A model generated the notes under the pieces. That model made no database searches, had not been told where the DNA came from, and saw nothing but the letters and a program-made list of their open reading frames with translations. A stretch of DNA of 64,000 nucleotides, from assembly GCA_036874045.1 (NCBI GenBank), contig CM072343.1:16512001-16576000 (forward strand), written 5' to 3'. Source of the DNA: Cymodocea nodosa. Lineage: Eukaryota > Streptophyta > Magnoliopsida > Alismatales > Cymodoceaceae. Below, one piece after another: positions 31,733 through 46,700 of the stretch; the first letter of the stretch is position 1, and every line of letters starts with the position of its first letter. The position numbers were made by a program, and so were the translations under genes.

Positions 31733-34700
31733 CTACAAATAAATTATATGATCAAATCCAAGTACCTTGTAACACTGTGAAATAAATATAAAAGCATTTA
31801 GGCAAAATCCTCCACCGGGAAGATTTCTCTACTGAGGATTCCTAAAATGAGAAAAATAGAGATGACCATTGAAAATATAATATTTCTGGGGATCTTATTT
31901 GTAACTACAAAACGTCTAAGAAATTCAACAAAGATAATACTTAGCCACTCTATAGTAGTGAAAGGTTTACGATACATAGAAAGATATTCATACAAGCAAC
32001 AATAAAATTTGCCTGTATATCTAAATATGAAATTAGAAAGCATTTTTGAATTGTACATTGAAGAGAGCAAAAATTGTAACATGCATCTATCTGAGTGGCA
32101 ACAAATATCCAATCATCTCAAGGACTGATTGCAGCAGCATCTTTTATTATCTATGTGGATTCCTAGTAGAAAATTAGAGTTAACAATGATCTTTTTATTT
32201 GAGAAAAATTACCTGTACCAGCATAATTCACCATGAATCAAATGAATTACTCCCAATGTTTCTCAATAAATGAAAGGATGCATTCCTTTTCTGAATGAGT
32301 GAAAAGAAAGGGATATGTTCTTTAAGGTAAAGTATTTGGTAACTAGGGAAACCAGCTAGTTCAAAACAAAATGTTCATTCCTTCATGAGTAGAGTGAATT
32401 AGGTAGAGATGGTCAAAAAAGTAATATTGTTCTTTTCTTTAGCCAACTCACTCAAAATGGCAATTTTCTGACTGATTGTGTTCCTAACCCTTGGCTTGGG
32501 GTGTAATTTTGTACTTTGTTCTAGCTCACTGTTTTATTTTCAAAGGCAAGGTTTGGCAATGGTAATGTTGCTATAACATGACTTTAAAGTCAAAGGTTCC
32601 AACCCAAGAGCCAACCTCTTCATCTGTGGGGGTAGGTTCATGTACAGATAGATATATCCTTTCCCAATTTAACTTCAATTTTTCTGATCCATAATTTTTC
32701 TAAAGATTTTTTTCATCATACTTCATATATATCCTTACATCAGAAAAAAAAAAAAATTATTATTAGAAAAAAGTAACTTCAAAAGAAACCAGCTGCATAT
32801 ATGCAATGAGAAGAAAGTACCTCAAGCTTGTCTTCTTTAGCCCGATGTGTTTTTGGGAGAAGGCGAAACTCCTCAGTCAACTGAATGCATTCCCCAATAT
32901 TTTCAGGGGATACAAAATCTAACGCTACTTTGATACATGACTGAGATAAAGAAATCAAAATAATAAAGCATTAAATGACCAAAACAAGGCATTCATCCAG
33001 GCAATAAAAACTTGGATGACACATTTCCCCATAAATTGCAATCAAAACAAATGTATCACAAATACATCGGTGTATATATAATGTGACTCCTATAATATAT
33101 TACACAACATTATGACTCAACCTAAATTATACAAGATGGAGGAGGGTAATCAGAAATCTTTGGCCTTGGCTCAAAAATAAATTATAGCAGATGAAGATTC
33201 TAATAGAAACAAAATACACACCTCAAGATCAAATTTAGGAGTTAAAAATATAATAAATACAATTATTGTGTGCTATCTTAGGTCATATCCATTACTGTTT
33301 TCTCTTGTAACATCTGTAGCTGCTTCAACCAGTAATTTATAATTAATTTGTGTAACCATGTATAGAACTTAAATTAAAGGAAAACATTAACATAATGTTA
33401 AGATTAATCCATTGTGATCTAGAGGTCATCAATTCCTATCCTAGGAAATGGCCTCTTCATATATGTGGAGGCAACGAGTCATCTAAACACAGATTATCAT
33501 CATCAACATCATTAATAATAATAATAACTGAAATTCATAACGGTTTATGTAATTCCTATGCCACTGTCGGTGGCTACTAGCACTAAAGAGTTCTCAAACT
33601 CTACCAATAATCAATCATAGTGGGTATGGAGGAGGAAATCCTTCCCATGCTCTGTTGCTATAGAGGCTAAACCTATCATCCTTGGTGGTAGTCATGTTTT
33701 GCACCAGGAACCTTGATGTGAGGTGGACTATGAGACACATCTAATATCTCCTACTTAAATGCCTTGGGAAAGGTCACTGGGCTCATGATTGTTGCAATTG
33801 TCTTGTTCACTGGAATTGTTATAGATTGCATCACCATGCTAGGCAAGAGAACCCATGCCATACCAAATGTGTGGTGGCACCATGCTTTTGTAATAAAGAA
33901 TCTGGGAAAATTGTGGACTAGAACCTCCAAAGACATGCTACTTGGCTGAAGTGAATGAGATGTGTAAGTTCAACAGAGACAGCCAAGAGGTTTGCCTAAA
34001 ATAAGCCACACTTGAATGAGTCTCTAACTGAGCTGGAGGAGCCTGATGCTGAAAGAAAAAGCTTGTGTAACATTATGGGAAGAAAAATTCTGATACCAAA
34101 ACACAGGTGCTCTTCTTGTGCAATAAAGTTTCAACTTGTATAAAGTATAACTGAAACAAACGCTGTATGAAGTTGTTTAAAGATTCACCTGTCTATTCCT
34201 AACTTGATGAGGACATCCTGCCGGGATAAAAACTGCTTCACCAAGATGTTGCTCAAAAGTCCATGGTTCAATGTCTATCAAATGTAAACCAGAATATAAA
34301 TTGCAGAAACTTAAAAAATGAAGCTGTAAATATGGAATTCTGATTCTTTAGAAAGTTATATATATCACATTTTTAGTTGATGAGTTATGCACACAACAAT
34401 TCATAAGTGTGTGATTTACAAATGTTAGCAATGTCAAGCTTACCATACTCCTCTTTGAGTTGTTGCTTGTGCCTTTCATTTAAGAACAGTGTCTGATCAT
34501 GAATAGGATGATATACCTGGATAAAGTAATAACATTAAAGGTATGCAATGATATCATTTAATGTATTACCCCAACACAGAAACCAGTTTGTCACATACTT
34601 ACAGCATTGACAGGATGATTATTGATATGGCGGAATTCTTTGTGATGGTTTTTTAGATACTCTATCAGTTTGGGCACATCCTGCCTACGAAATATATCCC

Positions 34701-37700
34701 AAACAGCACCTCCATAACTGTCTGATTGAGAATTTTGGTTATATAAGGAATCATCAATTGCATATTGCTTCTTTGCTCCAGAAGCATTATCAATATCTTT
34801 GCATTTGTCTACATCCTGTAATGCACTGATATGCTCACTTTCAGCACTCGAAGACTCTTTTTTGAGGGGGAAATGGATGTCTGCATTACCACCTCCACTT
34901 AAAATTGCAGAAACACGGTTCTCCTTTACAGCAATTTCAGACTCGCTATTAGCACATACATTTCCCATTTCAGTGGTGAAGTGGGAGCTTATGTGGCTAG
35001 CATGTGACTTTTCTTCGACAACATGATCAAAAGAACCAATAGTAACATTTGTGGATGAATGCTTTGAATCATTTAGTTTCTTGTCATTCTGTCTAACCTC
35101 TGTATAAGTTTGCTTGAGAAGTGGAGAGACAGATTCCAATGCTAAACTACTGCCCATCTCTTTTCCTCTGTATAGTTCTTCCAAATCTTCATTTCTGTAT
35201 TTCTTCTGCACAGCTTCTATTCTACTGTGTTGCCAATGAGCCATTTTTACCTTAGCTGTATGAGTCAAAACGTTCACCTAACACAATTTTGGCTATAAAA
35301 TTAGAATATGTATTAAACAACAAATAATCAGCTTAAATATATAGGTCACTTGTTTACATGATTTTTTGTAATATTTCTGATCTAATCAAAAATATCAGGC
35401 TTAATTTTATACCTGAAATATCACTTTATTGGAAAGATTAAAGGGGAGAAACATGGCATCAATCTTGTATAACATGAGAACTTTTATAAATTTGCATTCA
35501 TTAACAGCCACTTTGCTGTCATTTCCACCAAAGAAAAGTAGTTGAAAAAAGTTACCGCATCAGACATATCACAATGCAGTTTTGTTGCAGAGTCACCCCT
35601 ACCAAGTTCATCCCGAAATCCATAAGCAATATAAGTTTTGGGTCCTAAGTCAGGCTTTAAGCGACCATCAGGGAACATAGTAGCAAGATTTAGCACACCA
35701 TTTTTTGGGTGGGTGTAATCATAAAAGGGGAGTGTTTCAACAAATTCTGCACAATGTCTTGGCAAGCGTTCTTCAAGTAAACTTGATGATGGCCAATCCT
35801 TCAGTTTCAGCATCTCAGGCCAACCATTTCTGTGCATACGCCCTTCTAAGTATCCTTTGAAGAACTGGTGTATATTTATTTCAACCTGAAAGGAGTTCAT
35901 GAAATCTTTAGCATAGGCAAGAATTTGAAGATAATTGCATGAAGGTAATTTCACTGAGAAAACTGATGCATTAATCAAATTGTAACTTCTAAGGAGTTAT
36001 GAAACAAAGAGGAATCAGTAAGATTTCACGTAACTCAATGTGAATTTCAAGTTTTCCAAATAGCAAAAGTAAATTGAGATGCCAACAGATTTCCAGCTTA
36101 ACAATCATTCAATGTTACAATATTCTATGGTTGCCTAAAATAGAACAATTGATATCTGAGTCTGTACTAACAGCATGCTAAATCATTGATATTTTATATA
36201 AACCACTTTGTTCAAGACTTTAGAAGAAAAATATGCGAAAAGAGCAAACAGCTATTACCATGAAATGATGCACAATTCAAAGAAAAGATCTAAGAAACAA
36301 GAGTACAACAATACAAACAATGCATAGTATTAGAACCATTGTGTTTTAATAATACAAAAATCTATGTGAGAAATTAAGATATATTTGACAAGTACAACTG
36401 AAGAATAGTCACAAATAGAAGGAAAAAGTTGAATAGTTACTCTATGAGTAAAGTAGGAGAAGTCGAATAATTATGAGATAATTGTTTGAGTTTCTTGAAA
36501 GGTTATAAGTCAACTATTTGTATTTAAGTGACTTCACGTGTGCAACTTATAATATCATGTGATCGAGGAAAAAAGGTAAAACTCATATAGTTATGAATTA
36601 ACTATTCAATTTTCTCGAATAGTTAAGATAACTCTACGACTTTATAGGATTGTCATGTACACAACTTATAATATCACGTGACTGAGGAAAGAAAACAAAA
36701 CTTGTATAGTTATGAATTAACTGTTTGAGTTTTTTAAATAGTTAAAATAATTCTACAACTTTATAGAGATCTTACGTGCGAAACCTAAGTCATCATGTAA
36801 CAAGTATAAAAGAACAATAGAAAAAAAACTCGTATAATTATGGTCTAATTATTCGAATTTCTTAGAGAGTTATGAGATAACTATCTGAGTTTGGTAGAAT
36901 AAGAGTCAAAATCTTCGACAGTCAAATGAACAGTAACTTTCCATTTTTAAGACTAGCAGATCAGTAAGTACAATAAGTTGAATAACGTTGAAAATCAAGT
37001 ACAGTAGATTAATACTGTTGAAGATAATATGATCATTGGAATTACAGATATAAATATAACCAGATCATTTAATGAAAAAAAAGAAAAAAAAACTTTACAG
37101 ATCATCTACCACTACAAGAAATATAATTCAAAATATATATTATAAATAATTGATTGAGAAAGCAAGAAGATTATCAAAGCTCTTCGTGCGCTAAAAGTCA
37201 GATTCGAGAAAGATATTTGATTTGTGGTTTCAACTTAAAAGCTACACAAAGTTGGTTGCTAAACTTTAACCTAAAAGTTCAAAGTGTTGTTCATGATTTC
37301 AACCTAAAAGTCTTACAAAGTTAGTTCCTGAACTTCAACTTGAAAGTTCAAGAGATTGGTTGTTGCTTCGACCTGAAAGCAAGTATATGTAAGTGGTTGA
37401 ACACTTAATGAAGTTCAAGTGAACCTTAAAGGTAGACTAGCCAAGTTGGTGAACCACCTAAAAATCTCTATATATTCTTATCTTTTATTTTTCGTTGTGC
37501 ATGCTTTAAATTATGTCTATATAAATGCAAGTTTGATTATTCAATTCATATAAATTAGAAAGAATTTTAATTTTTTATAGATGTCCATTCACCCCTCCCT
37601 CTGGTGATCTATTCAGTCCTAACACATAATTGATTACATATATAATATTGTAACTAATTTAGGGTTGCATGTATAAATTGTTGGAACTAGTAGGATCTAG

Positions 37701-40700
37701 TATCCATATTAGATCTGATTATCCATTTTGGTTGTATATATATTTGTAGCCCTTGTATTATTGAATAACATATAGTCATTATCTCCCTAAACTCATCTCT
37801 TAAATTGGTATCTCTTAAAGCCTTGTTAAAACCCTAAACCTAAGTGGTCACCACCACCTTTGTCAAACCCTTCTTCTTTGTAACCAACGATCTCTCTAGT
37901 GGGGCGTCATAGCCCTCGTACTCCCTCTATAATCTTGTTGCCTCCTTGCGATGAACAAGTTGCAAAGAACACCCAAGAATAGTTCCCCTTGTAGCATGTG
38001 AGTTGTAAGAAAACACCTAAGAACAATTTTCCACATAATGGAGTTGTTGACATCAAAATCATGGATGGGGAAGTTGAACATCATTGGTGTAAAGTTGAAC
38101 AAAACCAATTATTATCATAAGGCAAACACCTTCAAAATGTTTGTCATCACACAAATGAAAAAGAATCATTTGATAGATAACCCACCAGATGCAAAGGCTA
38201 TGAATTTTGCTACCTAGTGAGCGACGAATCATGCAATTAACTCCTGGATCATCAACAATGTTGAGGAGAACATCATGCAATGTATCCCTACCTTTGGTCA
38301 AGCAATCACATCTAAGAAATCCTATGAGCTACCTATGGAAATGACCAAAATATTTGGTGTGTATGTGAGATATATAAGCAACTCTTCTCGCACAAACAAG
38401 CAGATGGATTAGTACACTCATACCATAGTCATCTTCATGCTCTTCTAGATGACCTCGATGCTTATTAGCCATGCGTCACTAACATTCCTATACAAAGACA
38501 GTATTGTGAAGAGCTAGGAGTTGCCCTCTTTCTATTTGAATTACATCTTGATATGTTATCACAGATTCACTAACAATTTCTTGTAGTTGACAATATTCCC
38601 TCACTATATACAACATTCAATAGAGTTTTGTGCCTCATGACTTCAATTTCATTGCTTATTGAAGCTACTACACTTCTGGTAACTCCAAGATCATGTAACC
38701 CTAAATAGCATGATATATGTAACTCTTGTTTGAACTATACCTCATCAAAGCGAGGATAAGGGCACTCTAGTACTCAACCTCGCAACCCTTGTGTTTCTTA
38801 TGAATGGAAAAACCATCTATTTAATAGATGCTAGGACAAATTTAGGTGTCCTTCAACTCCTCTTTCAACCCATTTGACCACTACTGACACACAATTGGAT
38901 AATCATAACACAACAATTTGTAGATAGTCGATGATACAAGTTTCTCAAGTAGATTATGATGAATTGATGATTTTTTGGACTCAACAAAATAGTAAAGTAA
39001 CAGCCCATGCTCTATCTTCTAGTATGCAAGCCCTTTACACATCCTCTCATAATAATTCTTGGATAATTAATTTTAGAGCCTCTAATCAAATTTTTGGTAA
39101 TTGCACCCTCTTCACTTGTCTTATTGAAATGTCTTAATCTTAATTCAATTGCCTTAGTTGATGGGTGAAGATATCCTATATCTGGAGAAGGCACTACATC
39201 CATCAACCTTGATCTTTCCCTTGAAAAAGTCTTATATATCCTCGATTTCTCTGTTAATCCATTATCTATTAGTGTCATCACTAAATAATTATATTATTTA
39301 GTTACATTTTATCATTTTCATTGTATCTTTCAAGATCTACAAATGAGGAAGGGAATTAGTTTAGACCTTAAAATAGGTCATGACATATATATCCTTGCTA
39401 GAGTTGACATTTCACAAGGACTTATTTCAATGGTTACCTCGGGTAATTCCTGCTTGTTGTGACATTGTTGTCTTGAACATCCTTCTCTTGGCAAATTACT
39501 TGAAGTTTTACCTTAGTTATTTATAGTCCTTTTTATCATCAGTCTTATGTTATAAGTAAGCAATTTCATATTACTTATAAAAGTTGTGAATTTTCTACAC
39601 CCAACTTATTTGATATTATTCATTGTGATATTTAGAGATCCTCTAAAGTTGCATGTATCAAAGGTTATCAATATTATGCTGTTTGTTGATTTCTTATATG
39701 TCTCTTAGATATATTTGTTAAAAAATTAACATGTCTTTGATGTTATCCTTAATTTCTTTAATGAAATACAAACTCAATTTGCTATCACACCTAAGATTTT
39801 CCACATTGATAATGCTTTTGAGTTTCTTAATCTAATGTGAAATCTTTTTGCTTACAATATAGCATCATTCATTAAGCAACTAGCATACATACCTCCCAAC
39901 AAATGATATTGCAAAATGTAAAAATCTTCGTCTTCTCAATATTGCATGCACCCTTCTAGTTGAAATAAATGTACCCAAATATCTTTATTCTAATGTTGTT
40001 ATCACACCTTCTTATCTTATCAATTACATGCTATCCTCTCCTTTGGGTGGAGCAATTCCTCTTCAACACCTTACATCAAATCAAAAATTGTTTCCTCTCT
40101 CTCTAAAAGTCTTTGAGTGTACCACATTTATAAAAAACTTTGTAGTTAGATTAGACAAACTTTCTCCTCATTTCTTTAAATGTCTTTATTTGATATTCTC
40201 GTACTTAGAAGAGTTATCATTGTTATCATCATCTTATCCAATATTATTTTATTTTAGCTAACATTGTGTTTCATAAGGAAATTCCCTTCTTTTCTACTAC
40301 TTTCACTAAGGACTTACCTTCCTCTCTTCCCTAGCCTTCTTTTCTTGACCCCTTTTTTGGTTCTCAAGATCAATCCTAGGTGGTAGATGCATCTTCAACT
40401 TTAGACCACTCATCACCACCCTTGTAAGTTTATCTAAGATGTAGATATCATATATAGTCCACGACCTTAGCTAAGCTAACATCTTCCACTGACATAAATT
40501 GTGCTTCTCTTGATCTTCTCATTGCCCTTTATAAAGGTACATGTTCCTCTACATGCCATCTCATTTCCTATGTTGTTTCTTATGACTTCTTTCCTCCTCA
40601 TTGTATACAATTTGCCCTAGTCTTATTTTCAAATCTATTCTCAAAAGCTATTGTAAAACATTTATCCTTCCTTAATGAAAATATGTTGTGGATGTCAAAA

Positions 40701-43700
40701 TATAGGTTTTACATACTAAGGAGACAAGGGAGCTTGTTAACAAGCCCAAGGATATTCCTATTGTTAATTGCAAATGGATATTTACAATAAAATACAAACC
40801 TGATGGTTCTATTGAGCAACACAAAGTTCGTCTCATCATTAGAGGTTTTACACAGATATTAGGTGTTGATTATGTAGAGATTTTTTCTTCAATTGTCTAT
40901 CTCAATTTCATATAGGTTCTTTTATCCTTAATGGTTAGTAAAGTTTGGACAATGTCCTAACTTAATGTTTGAATTGTTTTTCTTTATAATGACTTACAAG
41001 ATGTGGTGTATATGGAACAATCTTCTACGTATGTTGCACAAGAGAAGAATTAGGTCTATCAATTGAGAAAGACAATTTATGAACTTAAGCAAAGTCCATA
41101 GACTTAGTTTCCTAAGCTTAACTCAATTATGATTTCACAAGGCTTCAAGAAGTGTGTGGTTAACAATTCAATTTTCATCAAAAAGCAATCAACTAGATAT
41201 ACTATTCTTATTGTTTGTGTTGATGATATCCTGTTGTTAGGTGACGATGTTAAAGGCATTAATACAACCAAAGTCTTTCTTGTTCAACACTTTGTCATTA
41301 AAGATATGGGTAAGCCAAAATACTTCTGAGACATCGAATTTACATATTCTAAAGGGAAGATGATACTCTTACAAAAGAAGTATGCTCTTGACTTATTGAA
41401 AAAAACAATTCTTCTAAGTTGTAAGGTAGAATAAGCCCCAATAAAAGTAAATCCACCTTTCTGGGACACCACATTTGAGTCTTTCAATGATATTTGACAA
41501 TAAAAGAGACTAATTGGCGAACTCATTTATCTTATGATTACTAAATCAGATACCTCTTATGTTGTAGGACTTTTGAGTCATTTGTGAAAAAACCAAGTAT
41601 GGTTCATTGGAATGGAGCCCTGAGAGTGTTAGCCTATATTAAAAGCAATCTAGGAAAAATGTCTCATTTATCCCAACAAGGGTCATTTAAATGTAGTTAG
41701 CTAGACAAATTCTAACTACACAAGAGACAAAGATGATAAAAGGTCTACTTCTAAATATTGCATGTATATTAAAGGAAACTTTGTAACATGAAAGAGTAAG
41801 AAACAAAATGTTGTTTCTAAATCAAGTGTTGGAGTACAAGGCAATGTCTCAAACAACTAATGAACTAGTTTGGCTAAAGTCCTTTCTCATGGAAGTTGGT
41901 ATTCATGTTTCAATTTCTATGATGTTGTATTGTGACAATCAAACTGTTATTTACATTGGAAGCAACAATATCTTCCATGAGCATATTGAAGTTAATTTCC
42001 TTTATATATGAGAGTTGATAGAAAGAGGTGTTATCATCACACCTTACACTCAATCTTTTTATCAACTTACAGATATCTTTACTAATAGTCTTGGTGTGGG
42101 AGTGTTTAAGCAATTTTGTAACAAATTGGGTTTGTTCAATCTATACTCACCAACTTAAAGGGGAGTGTTGGAACTAGTAGGATCTAGTATGTCTGGATCT
42201 GTATCAAATCCAATTATCCATTTGTGTTGGATATATATCTGTAACCCTTGTATTGTTGAATAACACAGTCATTATCTCCCTAAACTCATCTCTTAACTTA
42301 AATTATTCACCATGCCAAACTAAACAAGGAGTAAGCACTGGAACATCATGAAAAGGAAAAAAACTAGAAGACAGAGCCTTCACAAATAGATCTGTAAGAG
42401 AATTAAGAAGGCTATGGAAGTACATAATTAAGTGGATTTCTATTGCAATCCCAAGCCTCTGGTATATAGAAATTAAATGATGGAAGTAGAAAAGTGGACA
42501 TGTATGTATAGTTTAGCATGCCAAATCTTAGAATTATCTTGAATTTTAGCATGCATGACTATTCAAGAGGCAACTTCCTAAATATGCATGGCATTGACAA
42601 GTATGCAATAGCTACCCTAAATTTATCGGTAATAGGCCCATAAATAAGACGTTTTCAACCATTATGCTAGAAAAAGCTCCATCACAACTAACCATGATAT
42701 ATCATACAGCGATATCAAGTCGTAAATCATGTTTTCATTCTACCATATGGGGTCAACAACCTGAATCCTTCACTTGTTTATTTGCCAATCAAGATATACA
42801 TAAAAATTACTAAAAATTTCCTAGAAAGTAAGGGCAAAGAGACTGAACATCAAATTTTGTATATTTATGGCAACTAACATGATATGTAAATTAAAACTTA
42901 CATAAGACAAATGAAATCTCTTATATTATAAGCATGAAATACTATATAAACTGATAAACTACTCTCTATGCTATATTGGAATTACCATATTTTGAATACA
43001 AATCATAAATTTAAGGTTTTGGGGTCCAACAGTGAATGCAAATCTCCCATATGCATTATTCTCAGTGTCATTCAATCAAAAATAGGTCAGAGAAAATTTA
43101 TGAGTCCATTCCAACCGTTGTCTAAATACATCATATAAAAATCTCGTGAGAAAAATAGCAAAAGCCACTTTCATTTGAAAAATACTGAGATTTCAGTCCC
43201 TTAGGAACACGAAAACTCAACAAATTTATATTCAATAAAGAAAGGATAAGCCTTGACTCAAAGAAAAAATTTCTGTTTTGAGCAGGATGTCAGATTTAAA
43301 CCACTCCAATTGTGGAGGTAAACTTATGTAGTTTTACTGTCCCTAAGTCCCACAATGGTGGAAGTTTCACATGCAGGATTTGCCCATTTTTAGCTTTTAA
43401 GTAACACAAACACAAGGTTTTAACACTGGATAATTGTATCATTTTCTGTATTAAATTAGATTATCATTTGATCATTTACATAACAAGTTGACAAATTTCA
43501 CAGAATCAACACAATCCAAAGAGTCAATTGCAATGATGCCAAGTAAGCTGTAGATATCAAAGGACGGAAGATGCACCTCACACCAATCCAAGCAATCAAT
43601 GGCCTTGACAGTTCGACTTTCATTTTTAAATTTGCTTAATTTTGTCTCCCTGATAGCTCTCCACATTACCATTGGTTCCCAACTAAGTCCTGCTGTTTTC

Positions 43701-46700
43701 TCAAGAACACCTCGGACAATTACAGGCTCCCCTGCCATCCAGTGTCTTTGAAAATGTTCAACGTCATCATCAGACAAGTTGACTGCTTTTGGAGAGTACA
43801 CAAAGTTATCATGACCATTTTCTCGGCTAGCTGCTTGCCGAATGTCACCATCATTTTGTTTATATCCTTCAGATGATACATGAGTGCAACATATATGACA
43901 TCCTCTGGTGAAATTATTATCAGAGAACTTACAATTTACAGTTAGATCCTCTGCATTCTTAAGTAGCTTGACTAGCCAATTAACTTTAAATGTACGCTTC
44001 AACATGAGTAACCCTTTTCCACAGCCACCTCGTTCTTCTGGAGCACAAGGAATGCTACCGTCAGTGTTTGCCGTCCACTCAGGACAATGATCGGATGAAT
44101 CAAAAATAAGAGTGTTTCTTAGAAGCGGATCATTAGCTTCCCATCCAATTCTTTCACTTCTGGCTACGGTTGAGGTTCTTGTGCTCAAGTCTTCAGTCTG
44201 GGATCGCTCAATACAATGTTGACGGGCAGAATTTGCTTCACCGCCACCAGGTTGGCATCCTACACGGAGTTCTTGACAACAAGCCAGACAAAGATCATAG
44301 GAACAATCTGGGCAGCTTCTATAATAGTCAACAATGGAGGTCTGACAGTTGTCACTGTGGATTTTGAACAAGATATTAATAAGGGAAGATACATTAAAAT
44401 AATTCAAATTTCTTAAGGCTCAAGTGGTAATAGTACAGTAAAATGCTATGTTCTGGTAAAAATTATCAATTACATTTTCCCTTCCTAGTAATAGATGTCA
44501 GGTGGTCTTTTTTTGAGCGGTGATATCCAGTTACAGGCTTTTTGTTTTTGAGAAGGGTAAGATTTGAGTCACAAATGTTAAAATAAATCAAGGTACAAAG
44601 GATGATGATCAAAAGGATCATCCAAAAAGGAAAAAAAAAAGAAAAAGAACAAAAGAAAATGGAAAAGACGAATCACTCCGTGAGAAATGAAGCAACCAAA
44701 ATTTTGAAGTACTCTGTTGGCTTCTCAACTCTAGTGTCACATCCCCCTGAAGTTGCTGAAAATAATGTCATTCTGAACTACCCAAATAAACCAGCAAAAA
44801 ACTGCATGAATGGTAATCAGCACCTGGAAAGACTTGAGAGTCCCTACCTTTTTGGTGATGAGTGTGAGGAAAGTCAAGTTAATGACCACAATGTCTCCTA
44901 CATCAGCATGGAAGTCCAAAATTTGTATAATGTCCTCTTGTAATAAATCCCAATTCTTCGGAAACACCAAGATGGGAAATCCATTTATCCTAGAGACTTG
45001 TCCCCGACCATCATAAAGATTGTTTTCTGGAGCTTTTCAGAGAGTTTGCCAATAGCTCGTCCTTATTACTTTATTGATGACATTTTGTTTTTCATCTTTT
45101 TTTCCCTGCACCACCCATCATTTCACTTAACAGCACCTTGGAAAAAAGCACGAACAAGCCACATGCAAGGAAACTTGCACGTATGGTTTTGGCCAGAGAT
45201 GCCAATTATTGTACTAATATAGGTAGGTCCCTGTAATATGAGTGAGATTGTCATGGCACAAAAGCAGATATGGTTTGGTATTCTCTAATTTCCTGTATTG
45301 ATTATGTTTCTTATTCCTTGTCTGACAAAAACTAATCGAGCACCATCTTATATCCCAGAAGTAGAAGCCAAATCAATTGCAGGCTATAATGTAGAATATG
45401 CACAAGATTGGGATGCACAAATTGAATGAGAACCACTACATAGCCATGGTAACTCAGGTCAAAGTACAAGCAATGGCACTATATGGATTGCTGACACTTG
45501 TTACTTGACTAAATTGCAGCAAACAATAAATACAACGAGTCTTATGGGATCTAAATAAAGCCAAGTTAAGCTAAACAAGAGGGAAAGGCCCCAAAGCCAA
45601 GTTGTAGTGAGGATCCTAGGGTGGACCCAAGTCACCCAACATAATCTCTGGGATATAGGCAATAGCAAAGCTCCATTCTATGGCAGTTCAAGCTAGCACT
45701 CCTTTCAACATATCATCTTGCTTAATTCAAAATTCACATCATAAGAAGCACAGTCTCAACTCTCAAGAATATTGAGAGTAGCCATAGCAAAGCCATTTAG
45801 AAATCATACCTTAGAATGTCTCAATCACACAATCTTCCATACTAGAGATCTTCTTCAATTGGAGCCTAGACAAATCAACCGCCAGATGTGAATTCACTTG
45901 TGAAAGTCAAGCAAAGAAGTCTACAAAGCAATGATGTCCCTAAGTTGCCATTTAGAGGCTTTTTAGTTCCCCATTGATCGAAATGTATGTGATCAGATTG
46001 CTCTTTTCATGTTGGAAGCCATTCTATAGAAGAATCTAGTGTTTCTATCACCTTCCTTAAACCACAAAGCTCTCGAACTCTACCACCAAGAAATAACATG
46101 ATGTTTGCAAGAGATTGAATAGGTAAGAGAAAATTCTAGGTTAATTGAGAATAGACATTATAAATTATAGTGTACATGAAGAGAAAAATGTAGAAATGAG
46201 ATTGGAATAATAGTTGATAAAGTCCAAAAGACATTTTTTAATAAAAAAATAGAAGATAAAATTCTAATGATTAAGCTTATAATAGAAGAGGAATACTTAA
46301 TATTATTAGCAAATATGCACAAGTGGGTTGAGAAGTAGAATCAAAATTTAGAGAAAATATAAATAATTTAATTTAAAGTTACTGATGGGTGAAAAACTCT
46401 TTATTGGAAAGGATTAGAATGGAAATAGTGGGGATGAAAATAGAGGGTATAAAATTAACCATGAAAGATTTAGATTTGAATGTGGAAATGAAGGAAACTC
46501 AATTTTAGATTTTACTTTAGCTTGTGATAACAAATATATGCTTTAGGAGGAGAGGGGAACTAATTACAACTAAAAGTGGATTCCAAATAGATTTTTAAGG
46601 AAATATTAAGAGTCTAAAGGAAAAGTACCATTTGGTAAAGAAAGTTGGTGATAGAACGTAGATGTATAAAAAATGATAAAAGAAAAAGGAATGTTACAAA

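Noticed and set aside
34799-35026. Plus-strand ORF of 75 codons
   Set aside because: Antisense shadow of the Ser-rich JmjC exon.
43908-44416. Three plus-strand ORFs
   Set aside because: Antisense to the 778-bp JmjC exon, no domain.
44602-44943. 113-codon plus-strand ORF
   Set aside because: Opposite strand of the L1 RT relic; low-complexity Lys/Glu start from an A-rich run.
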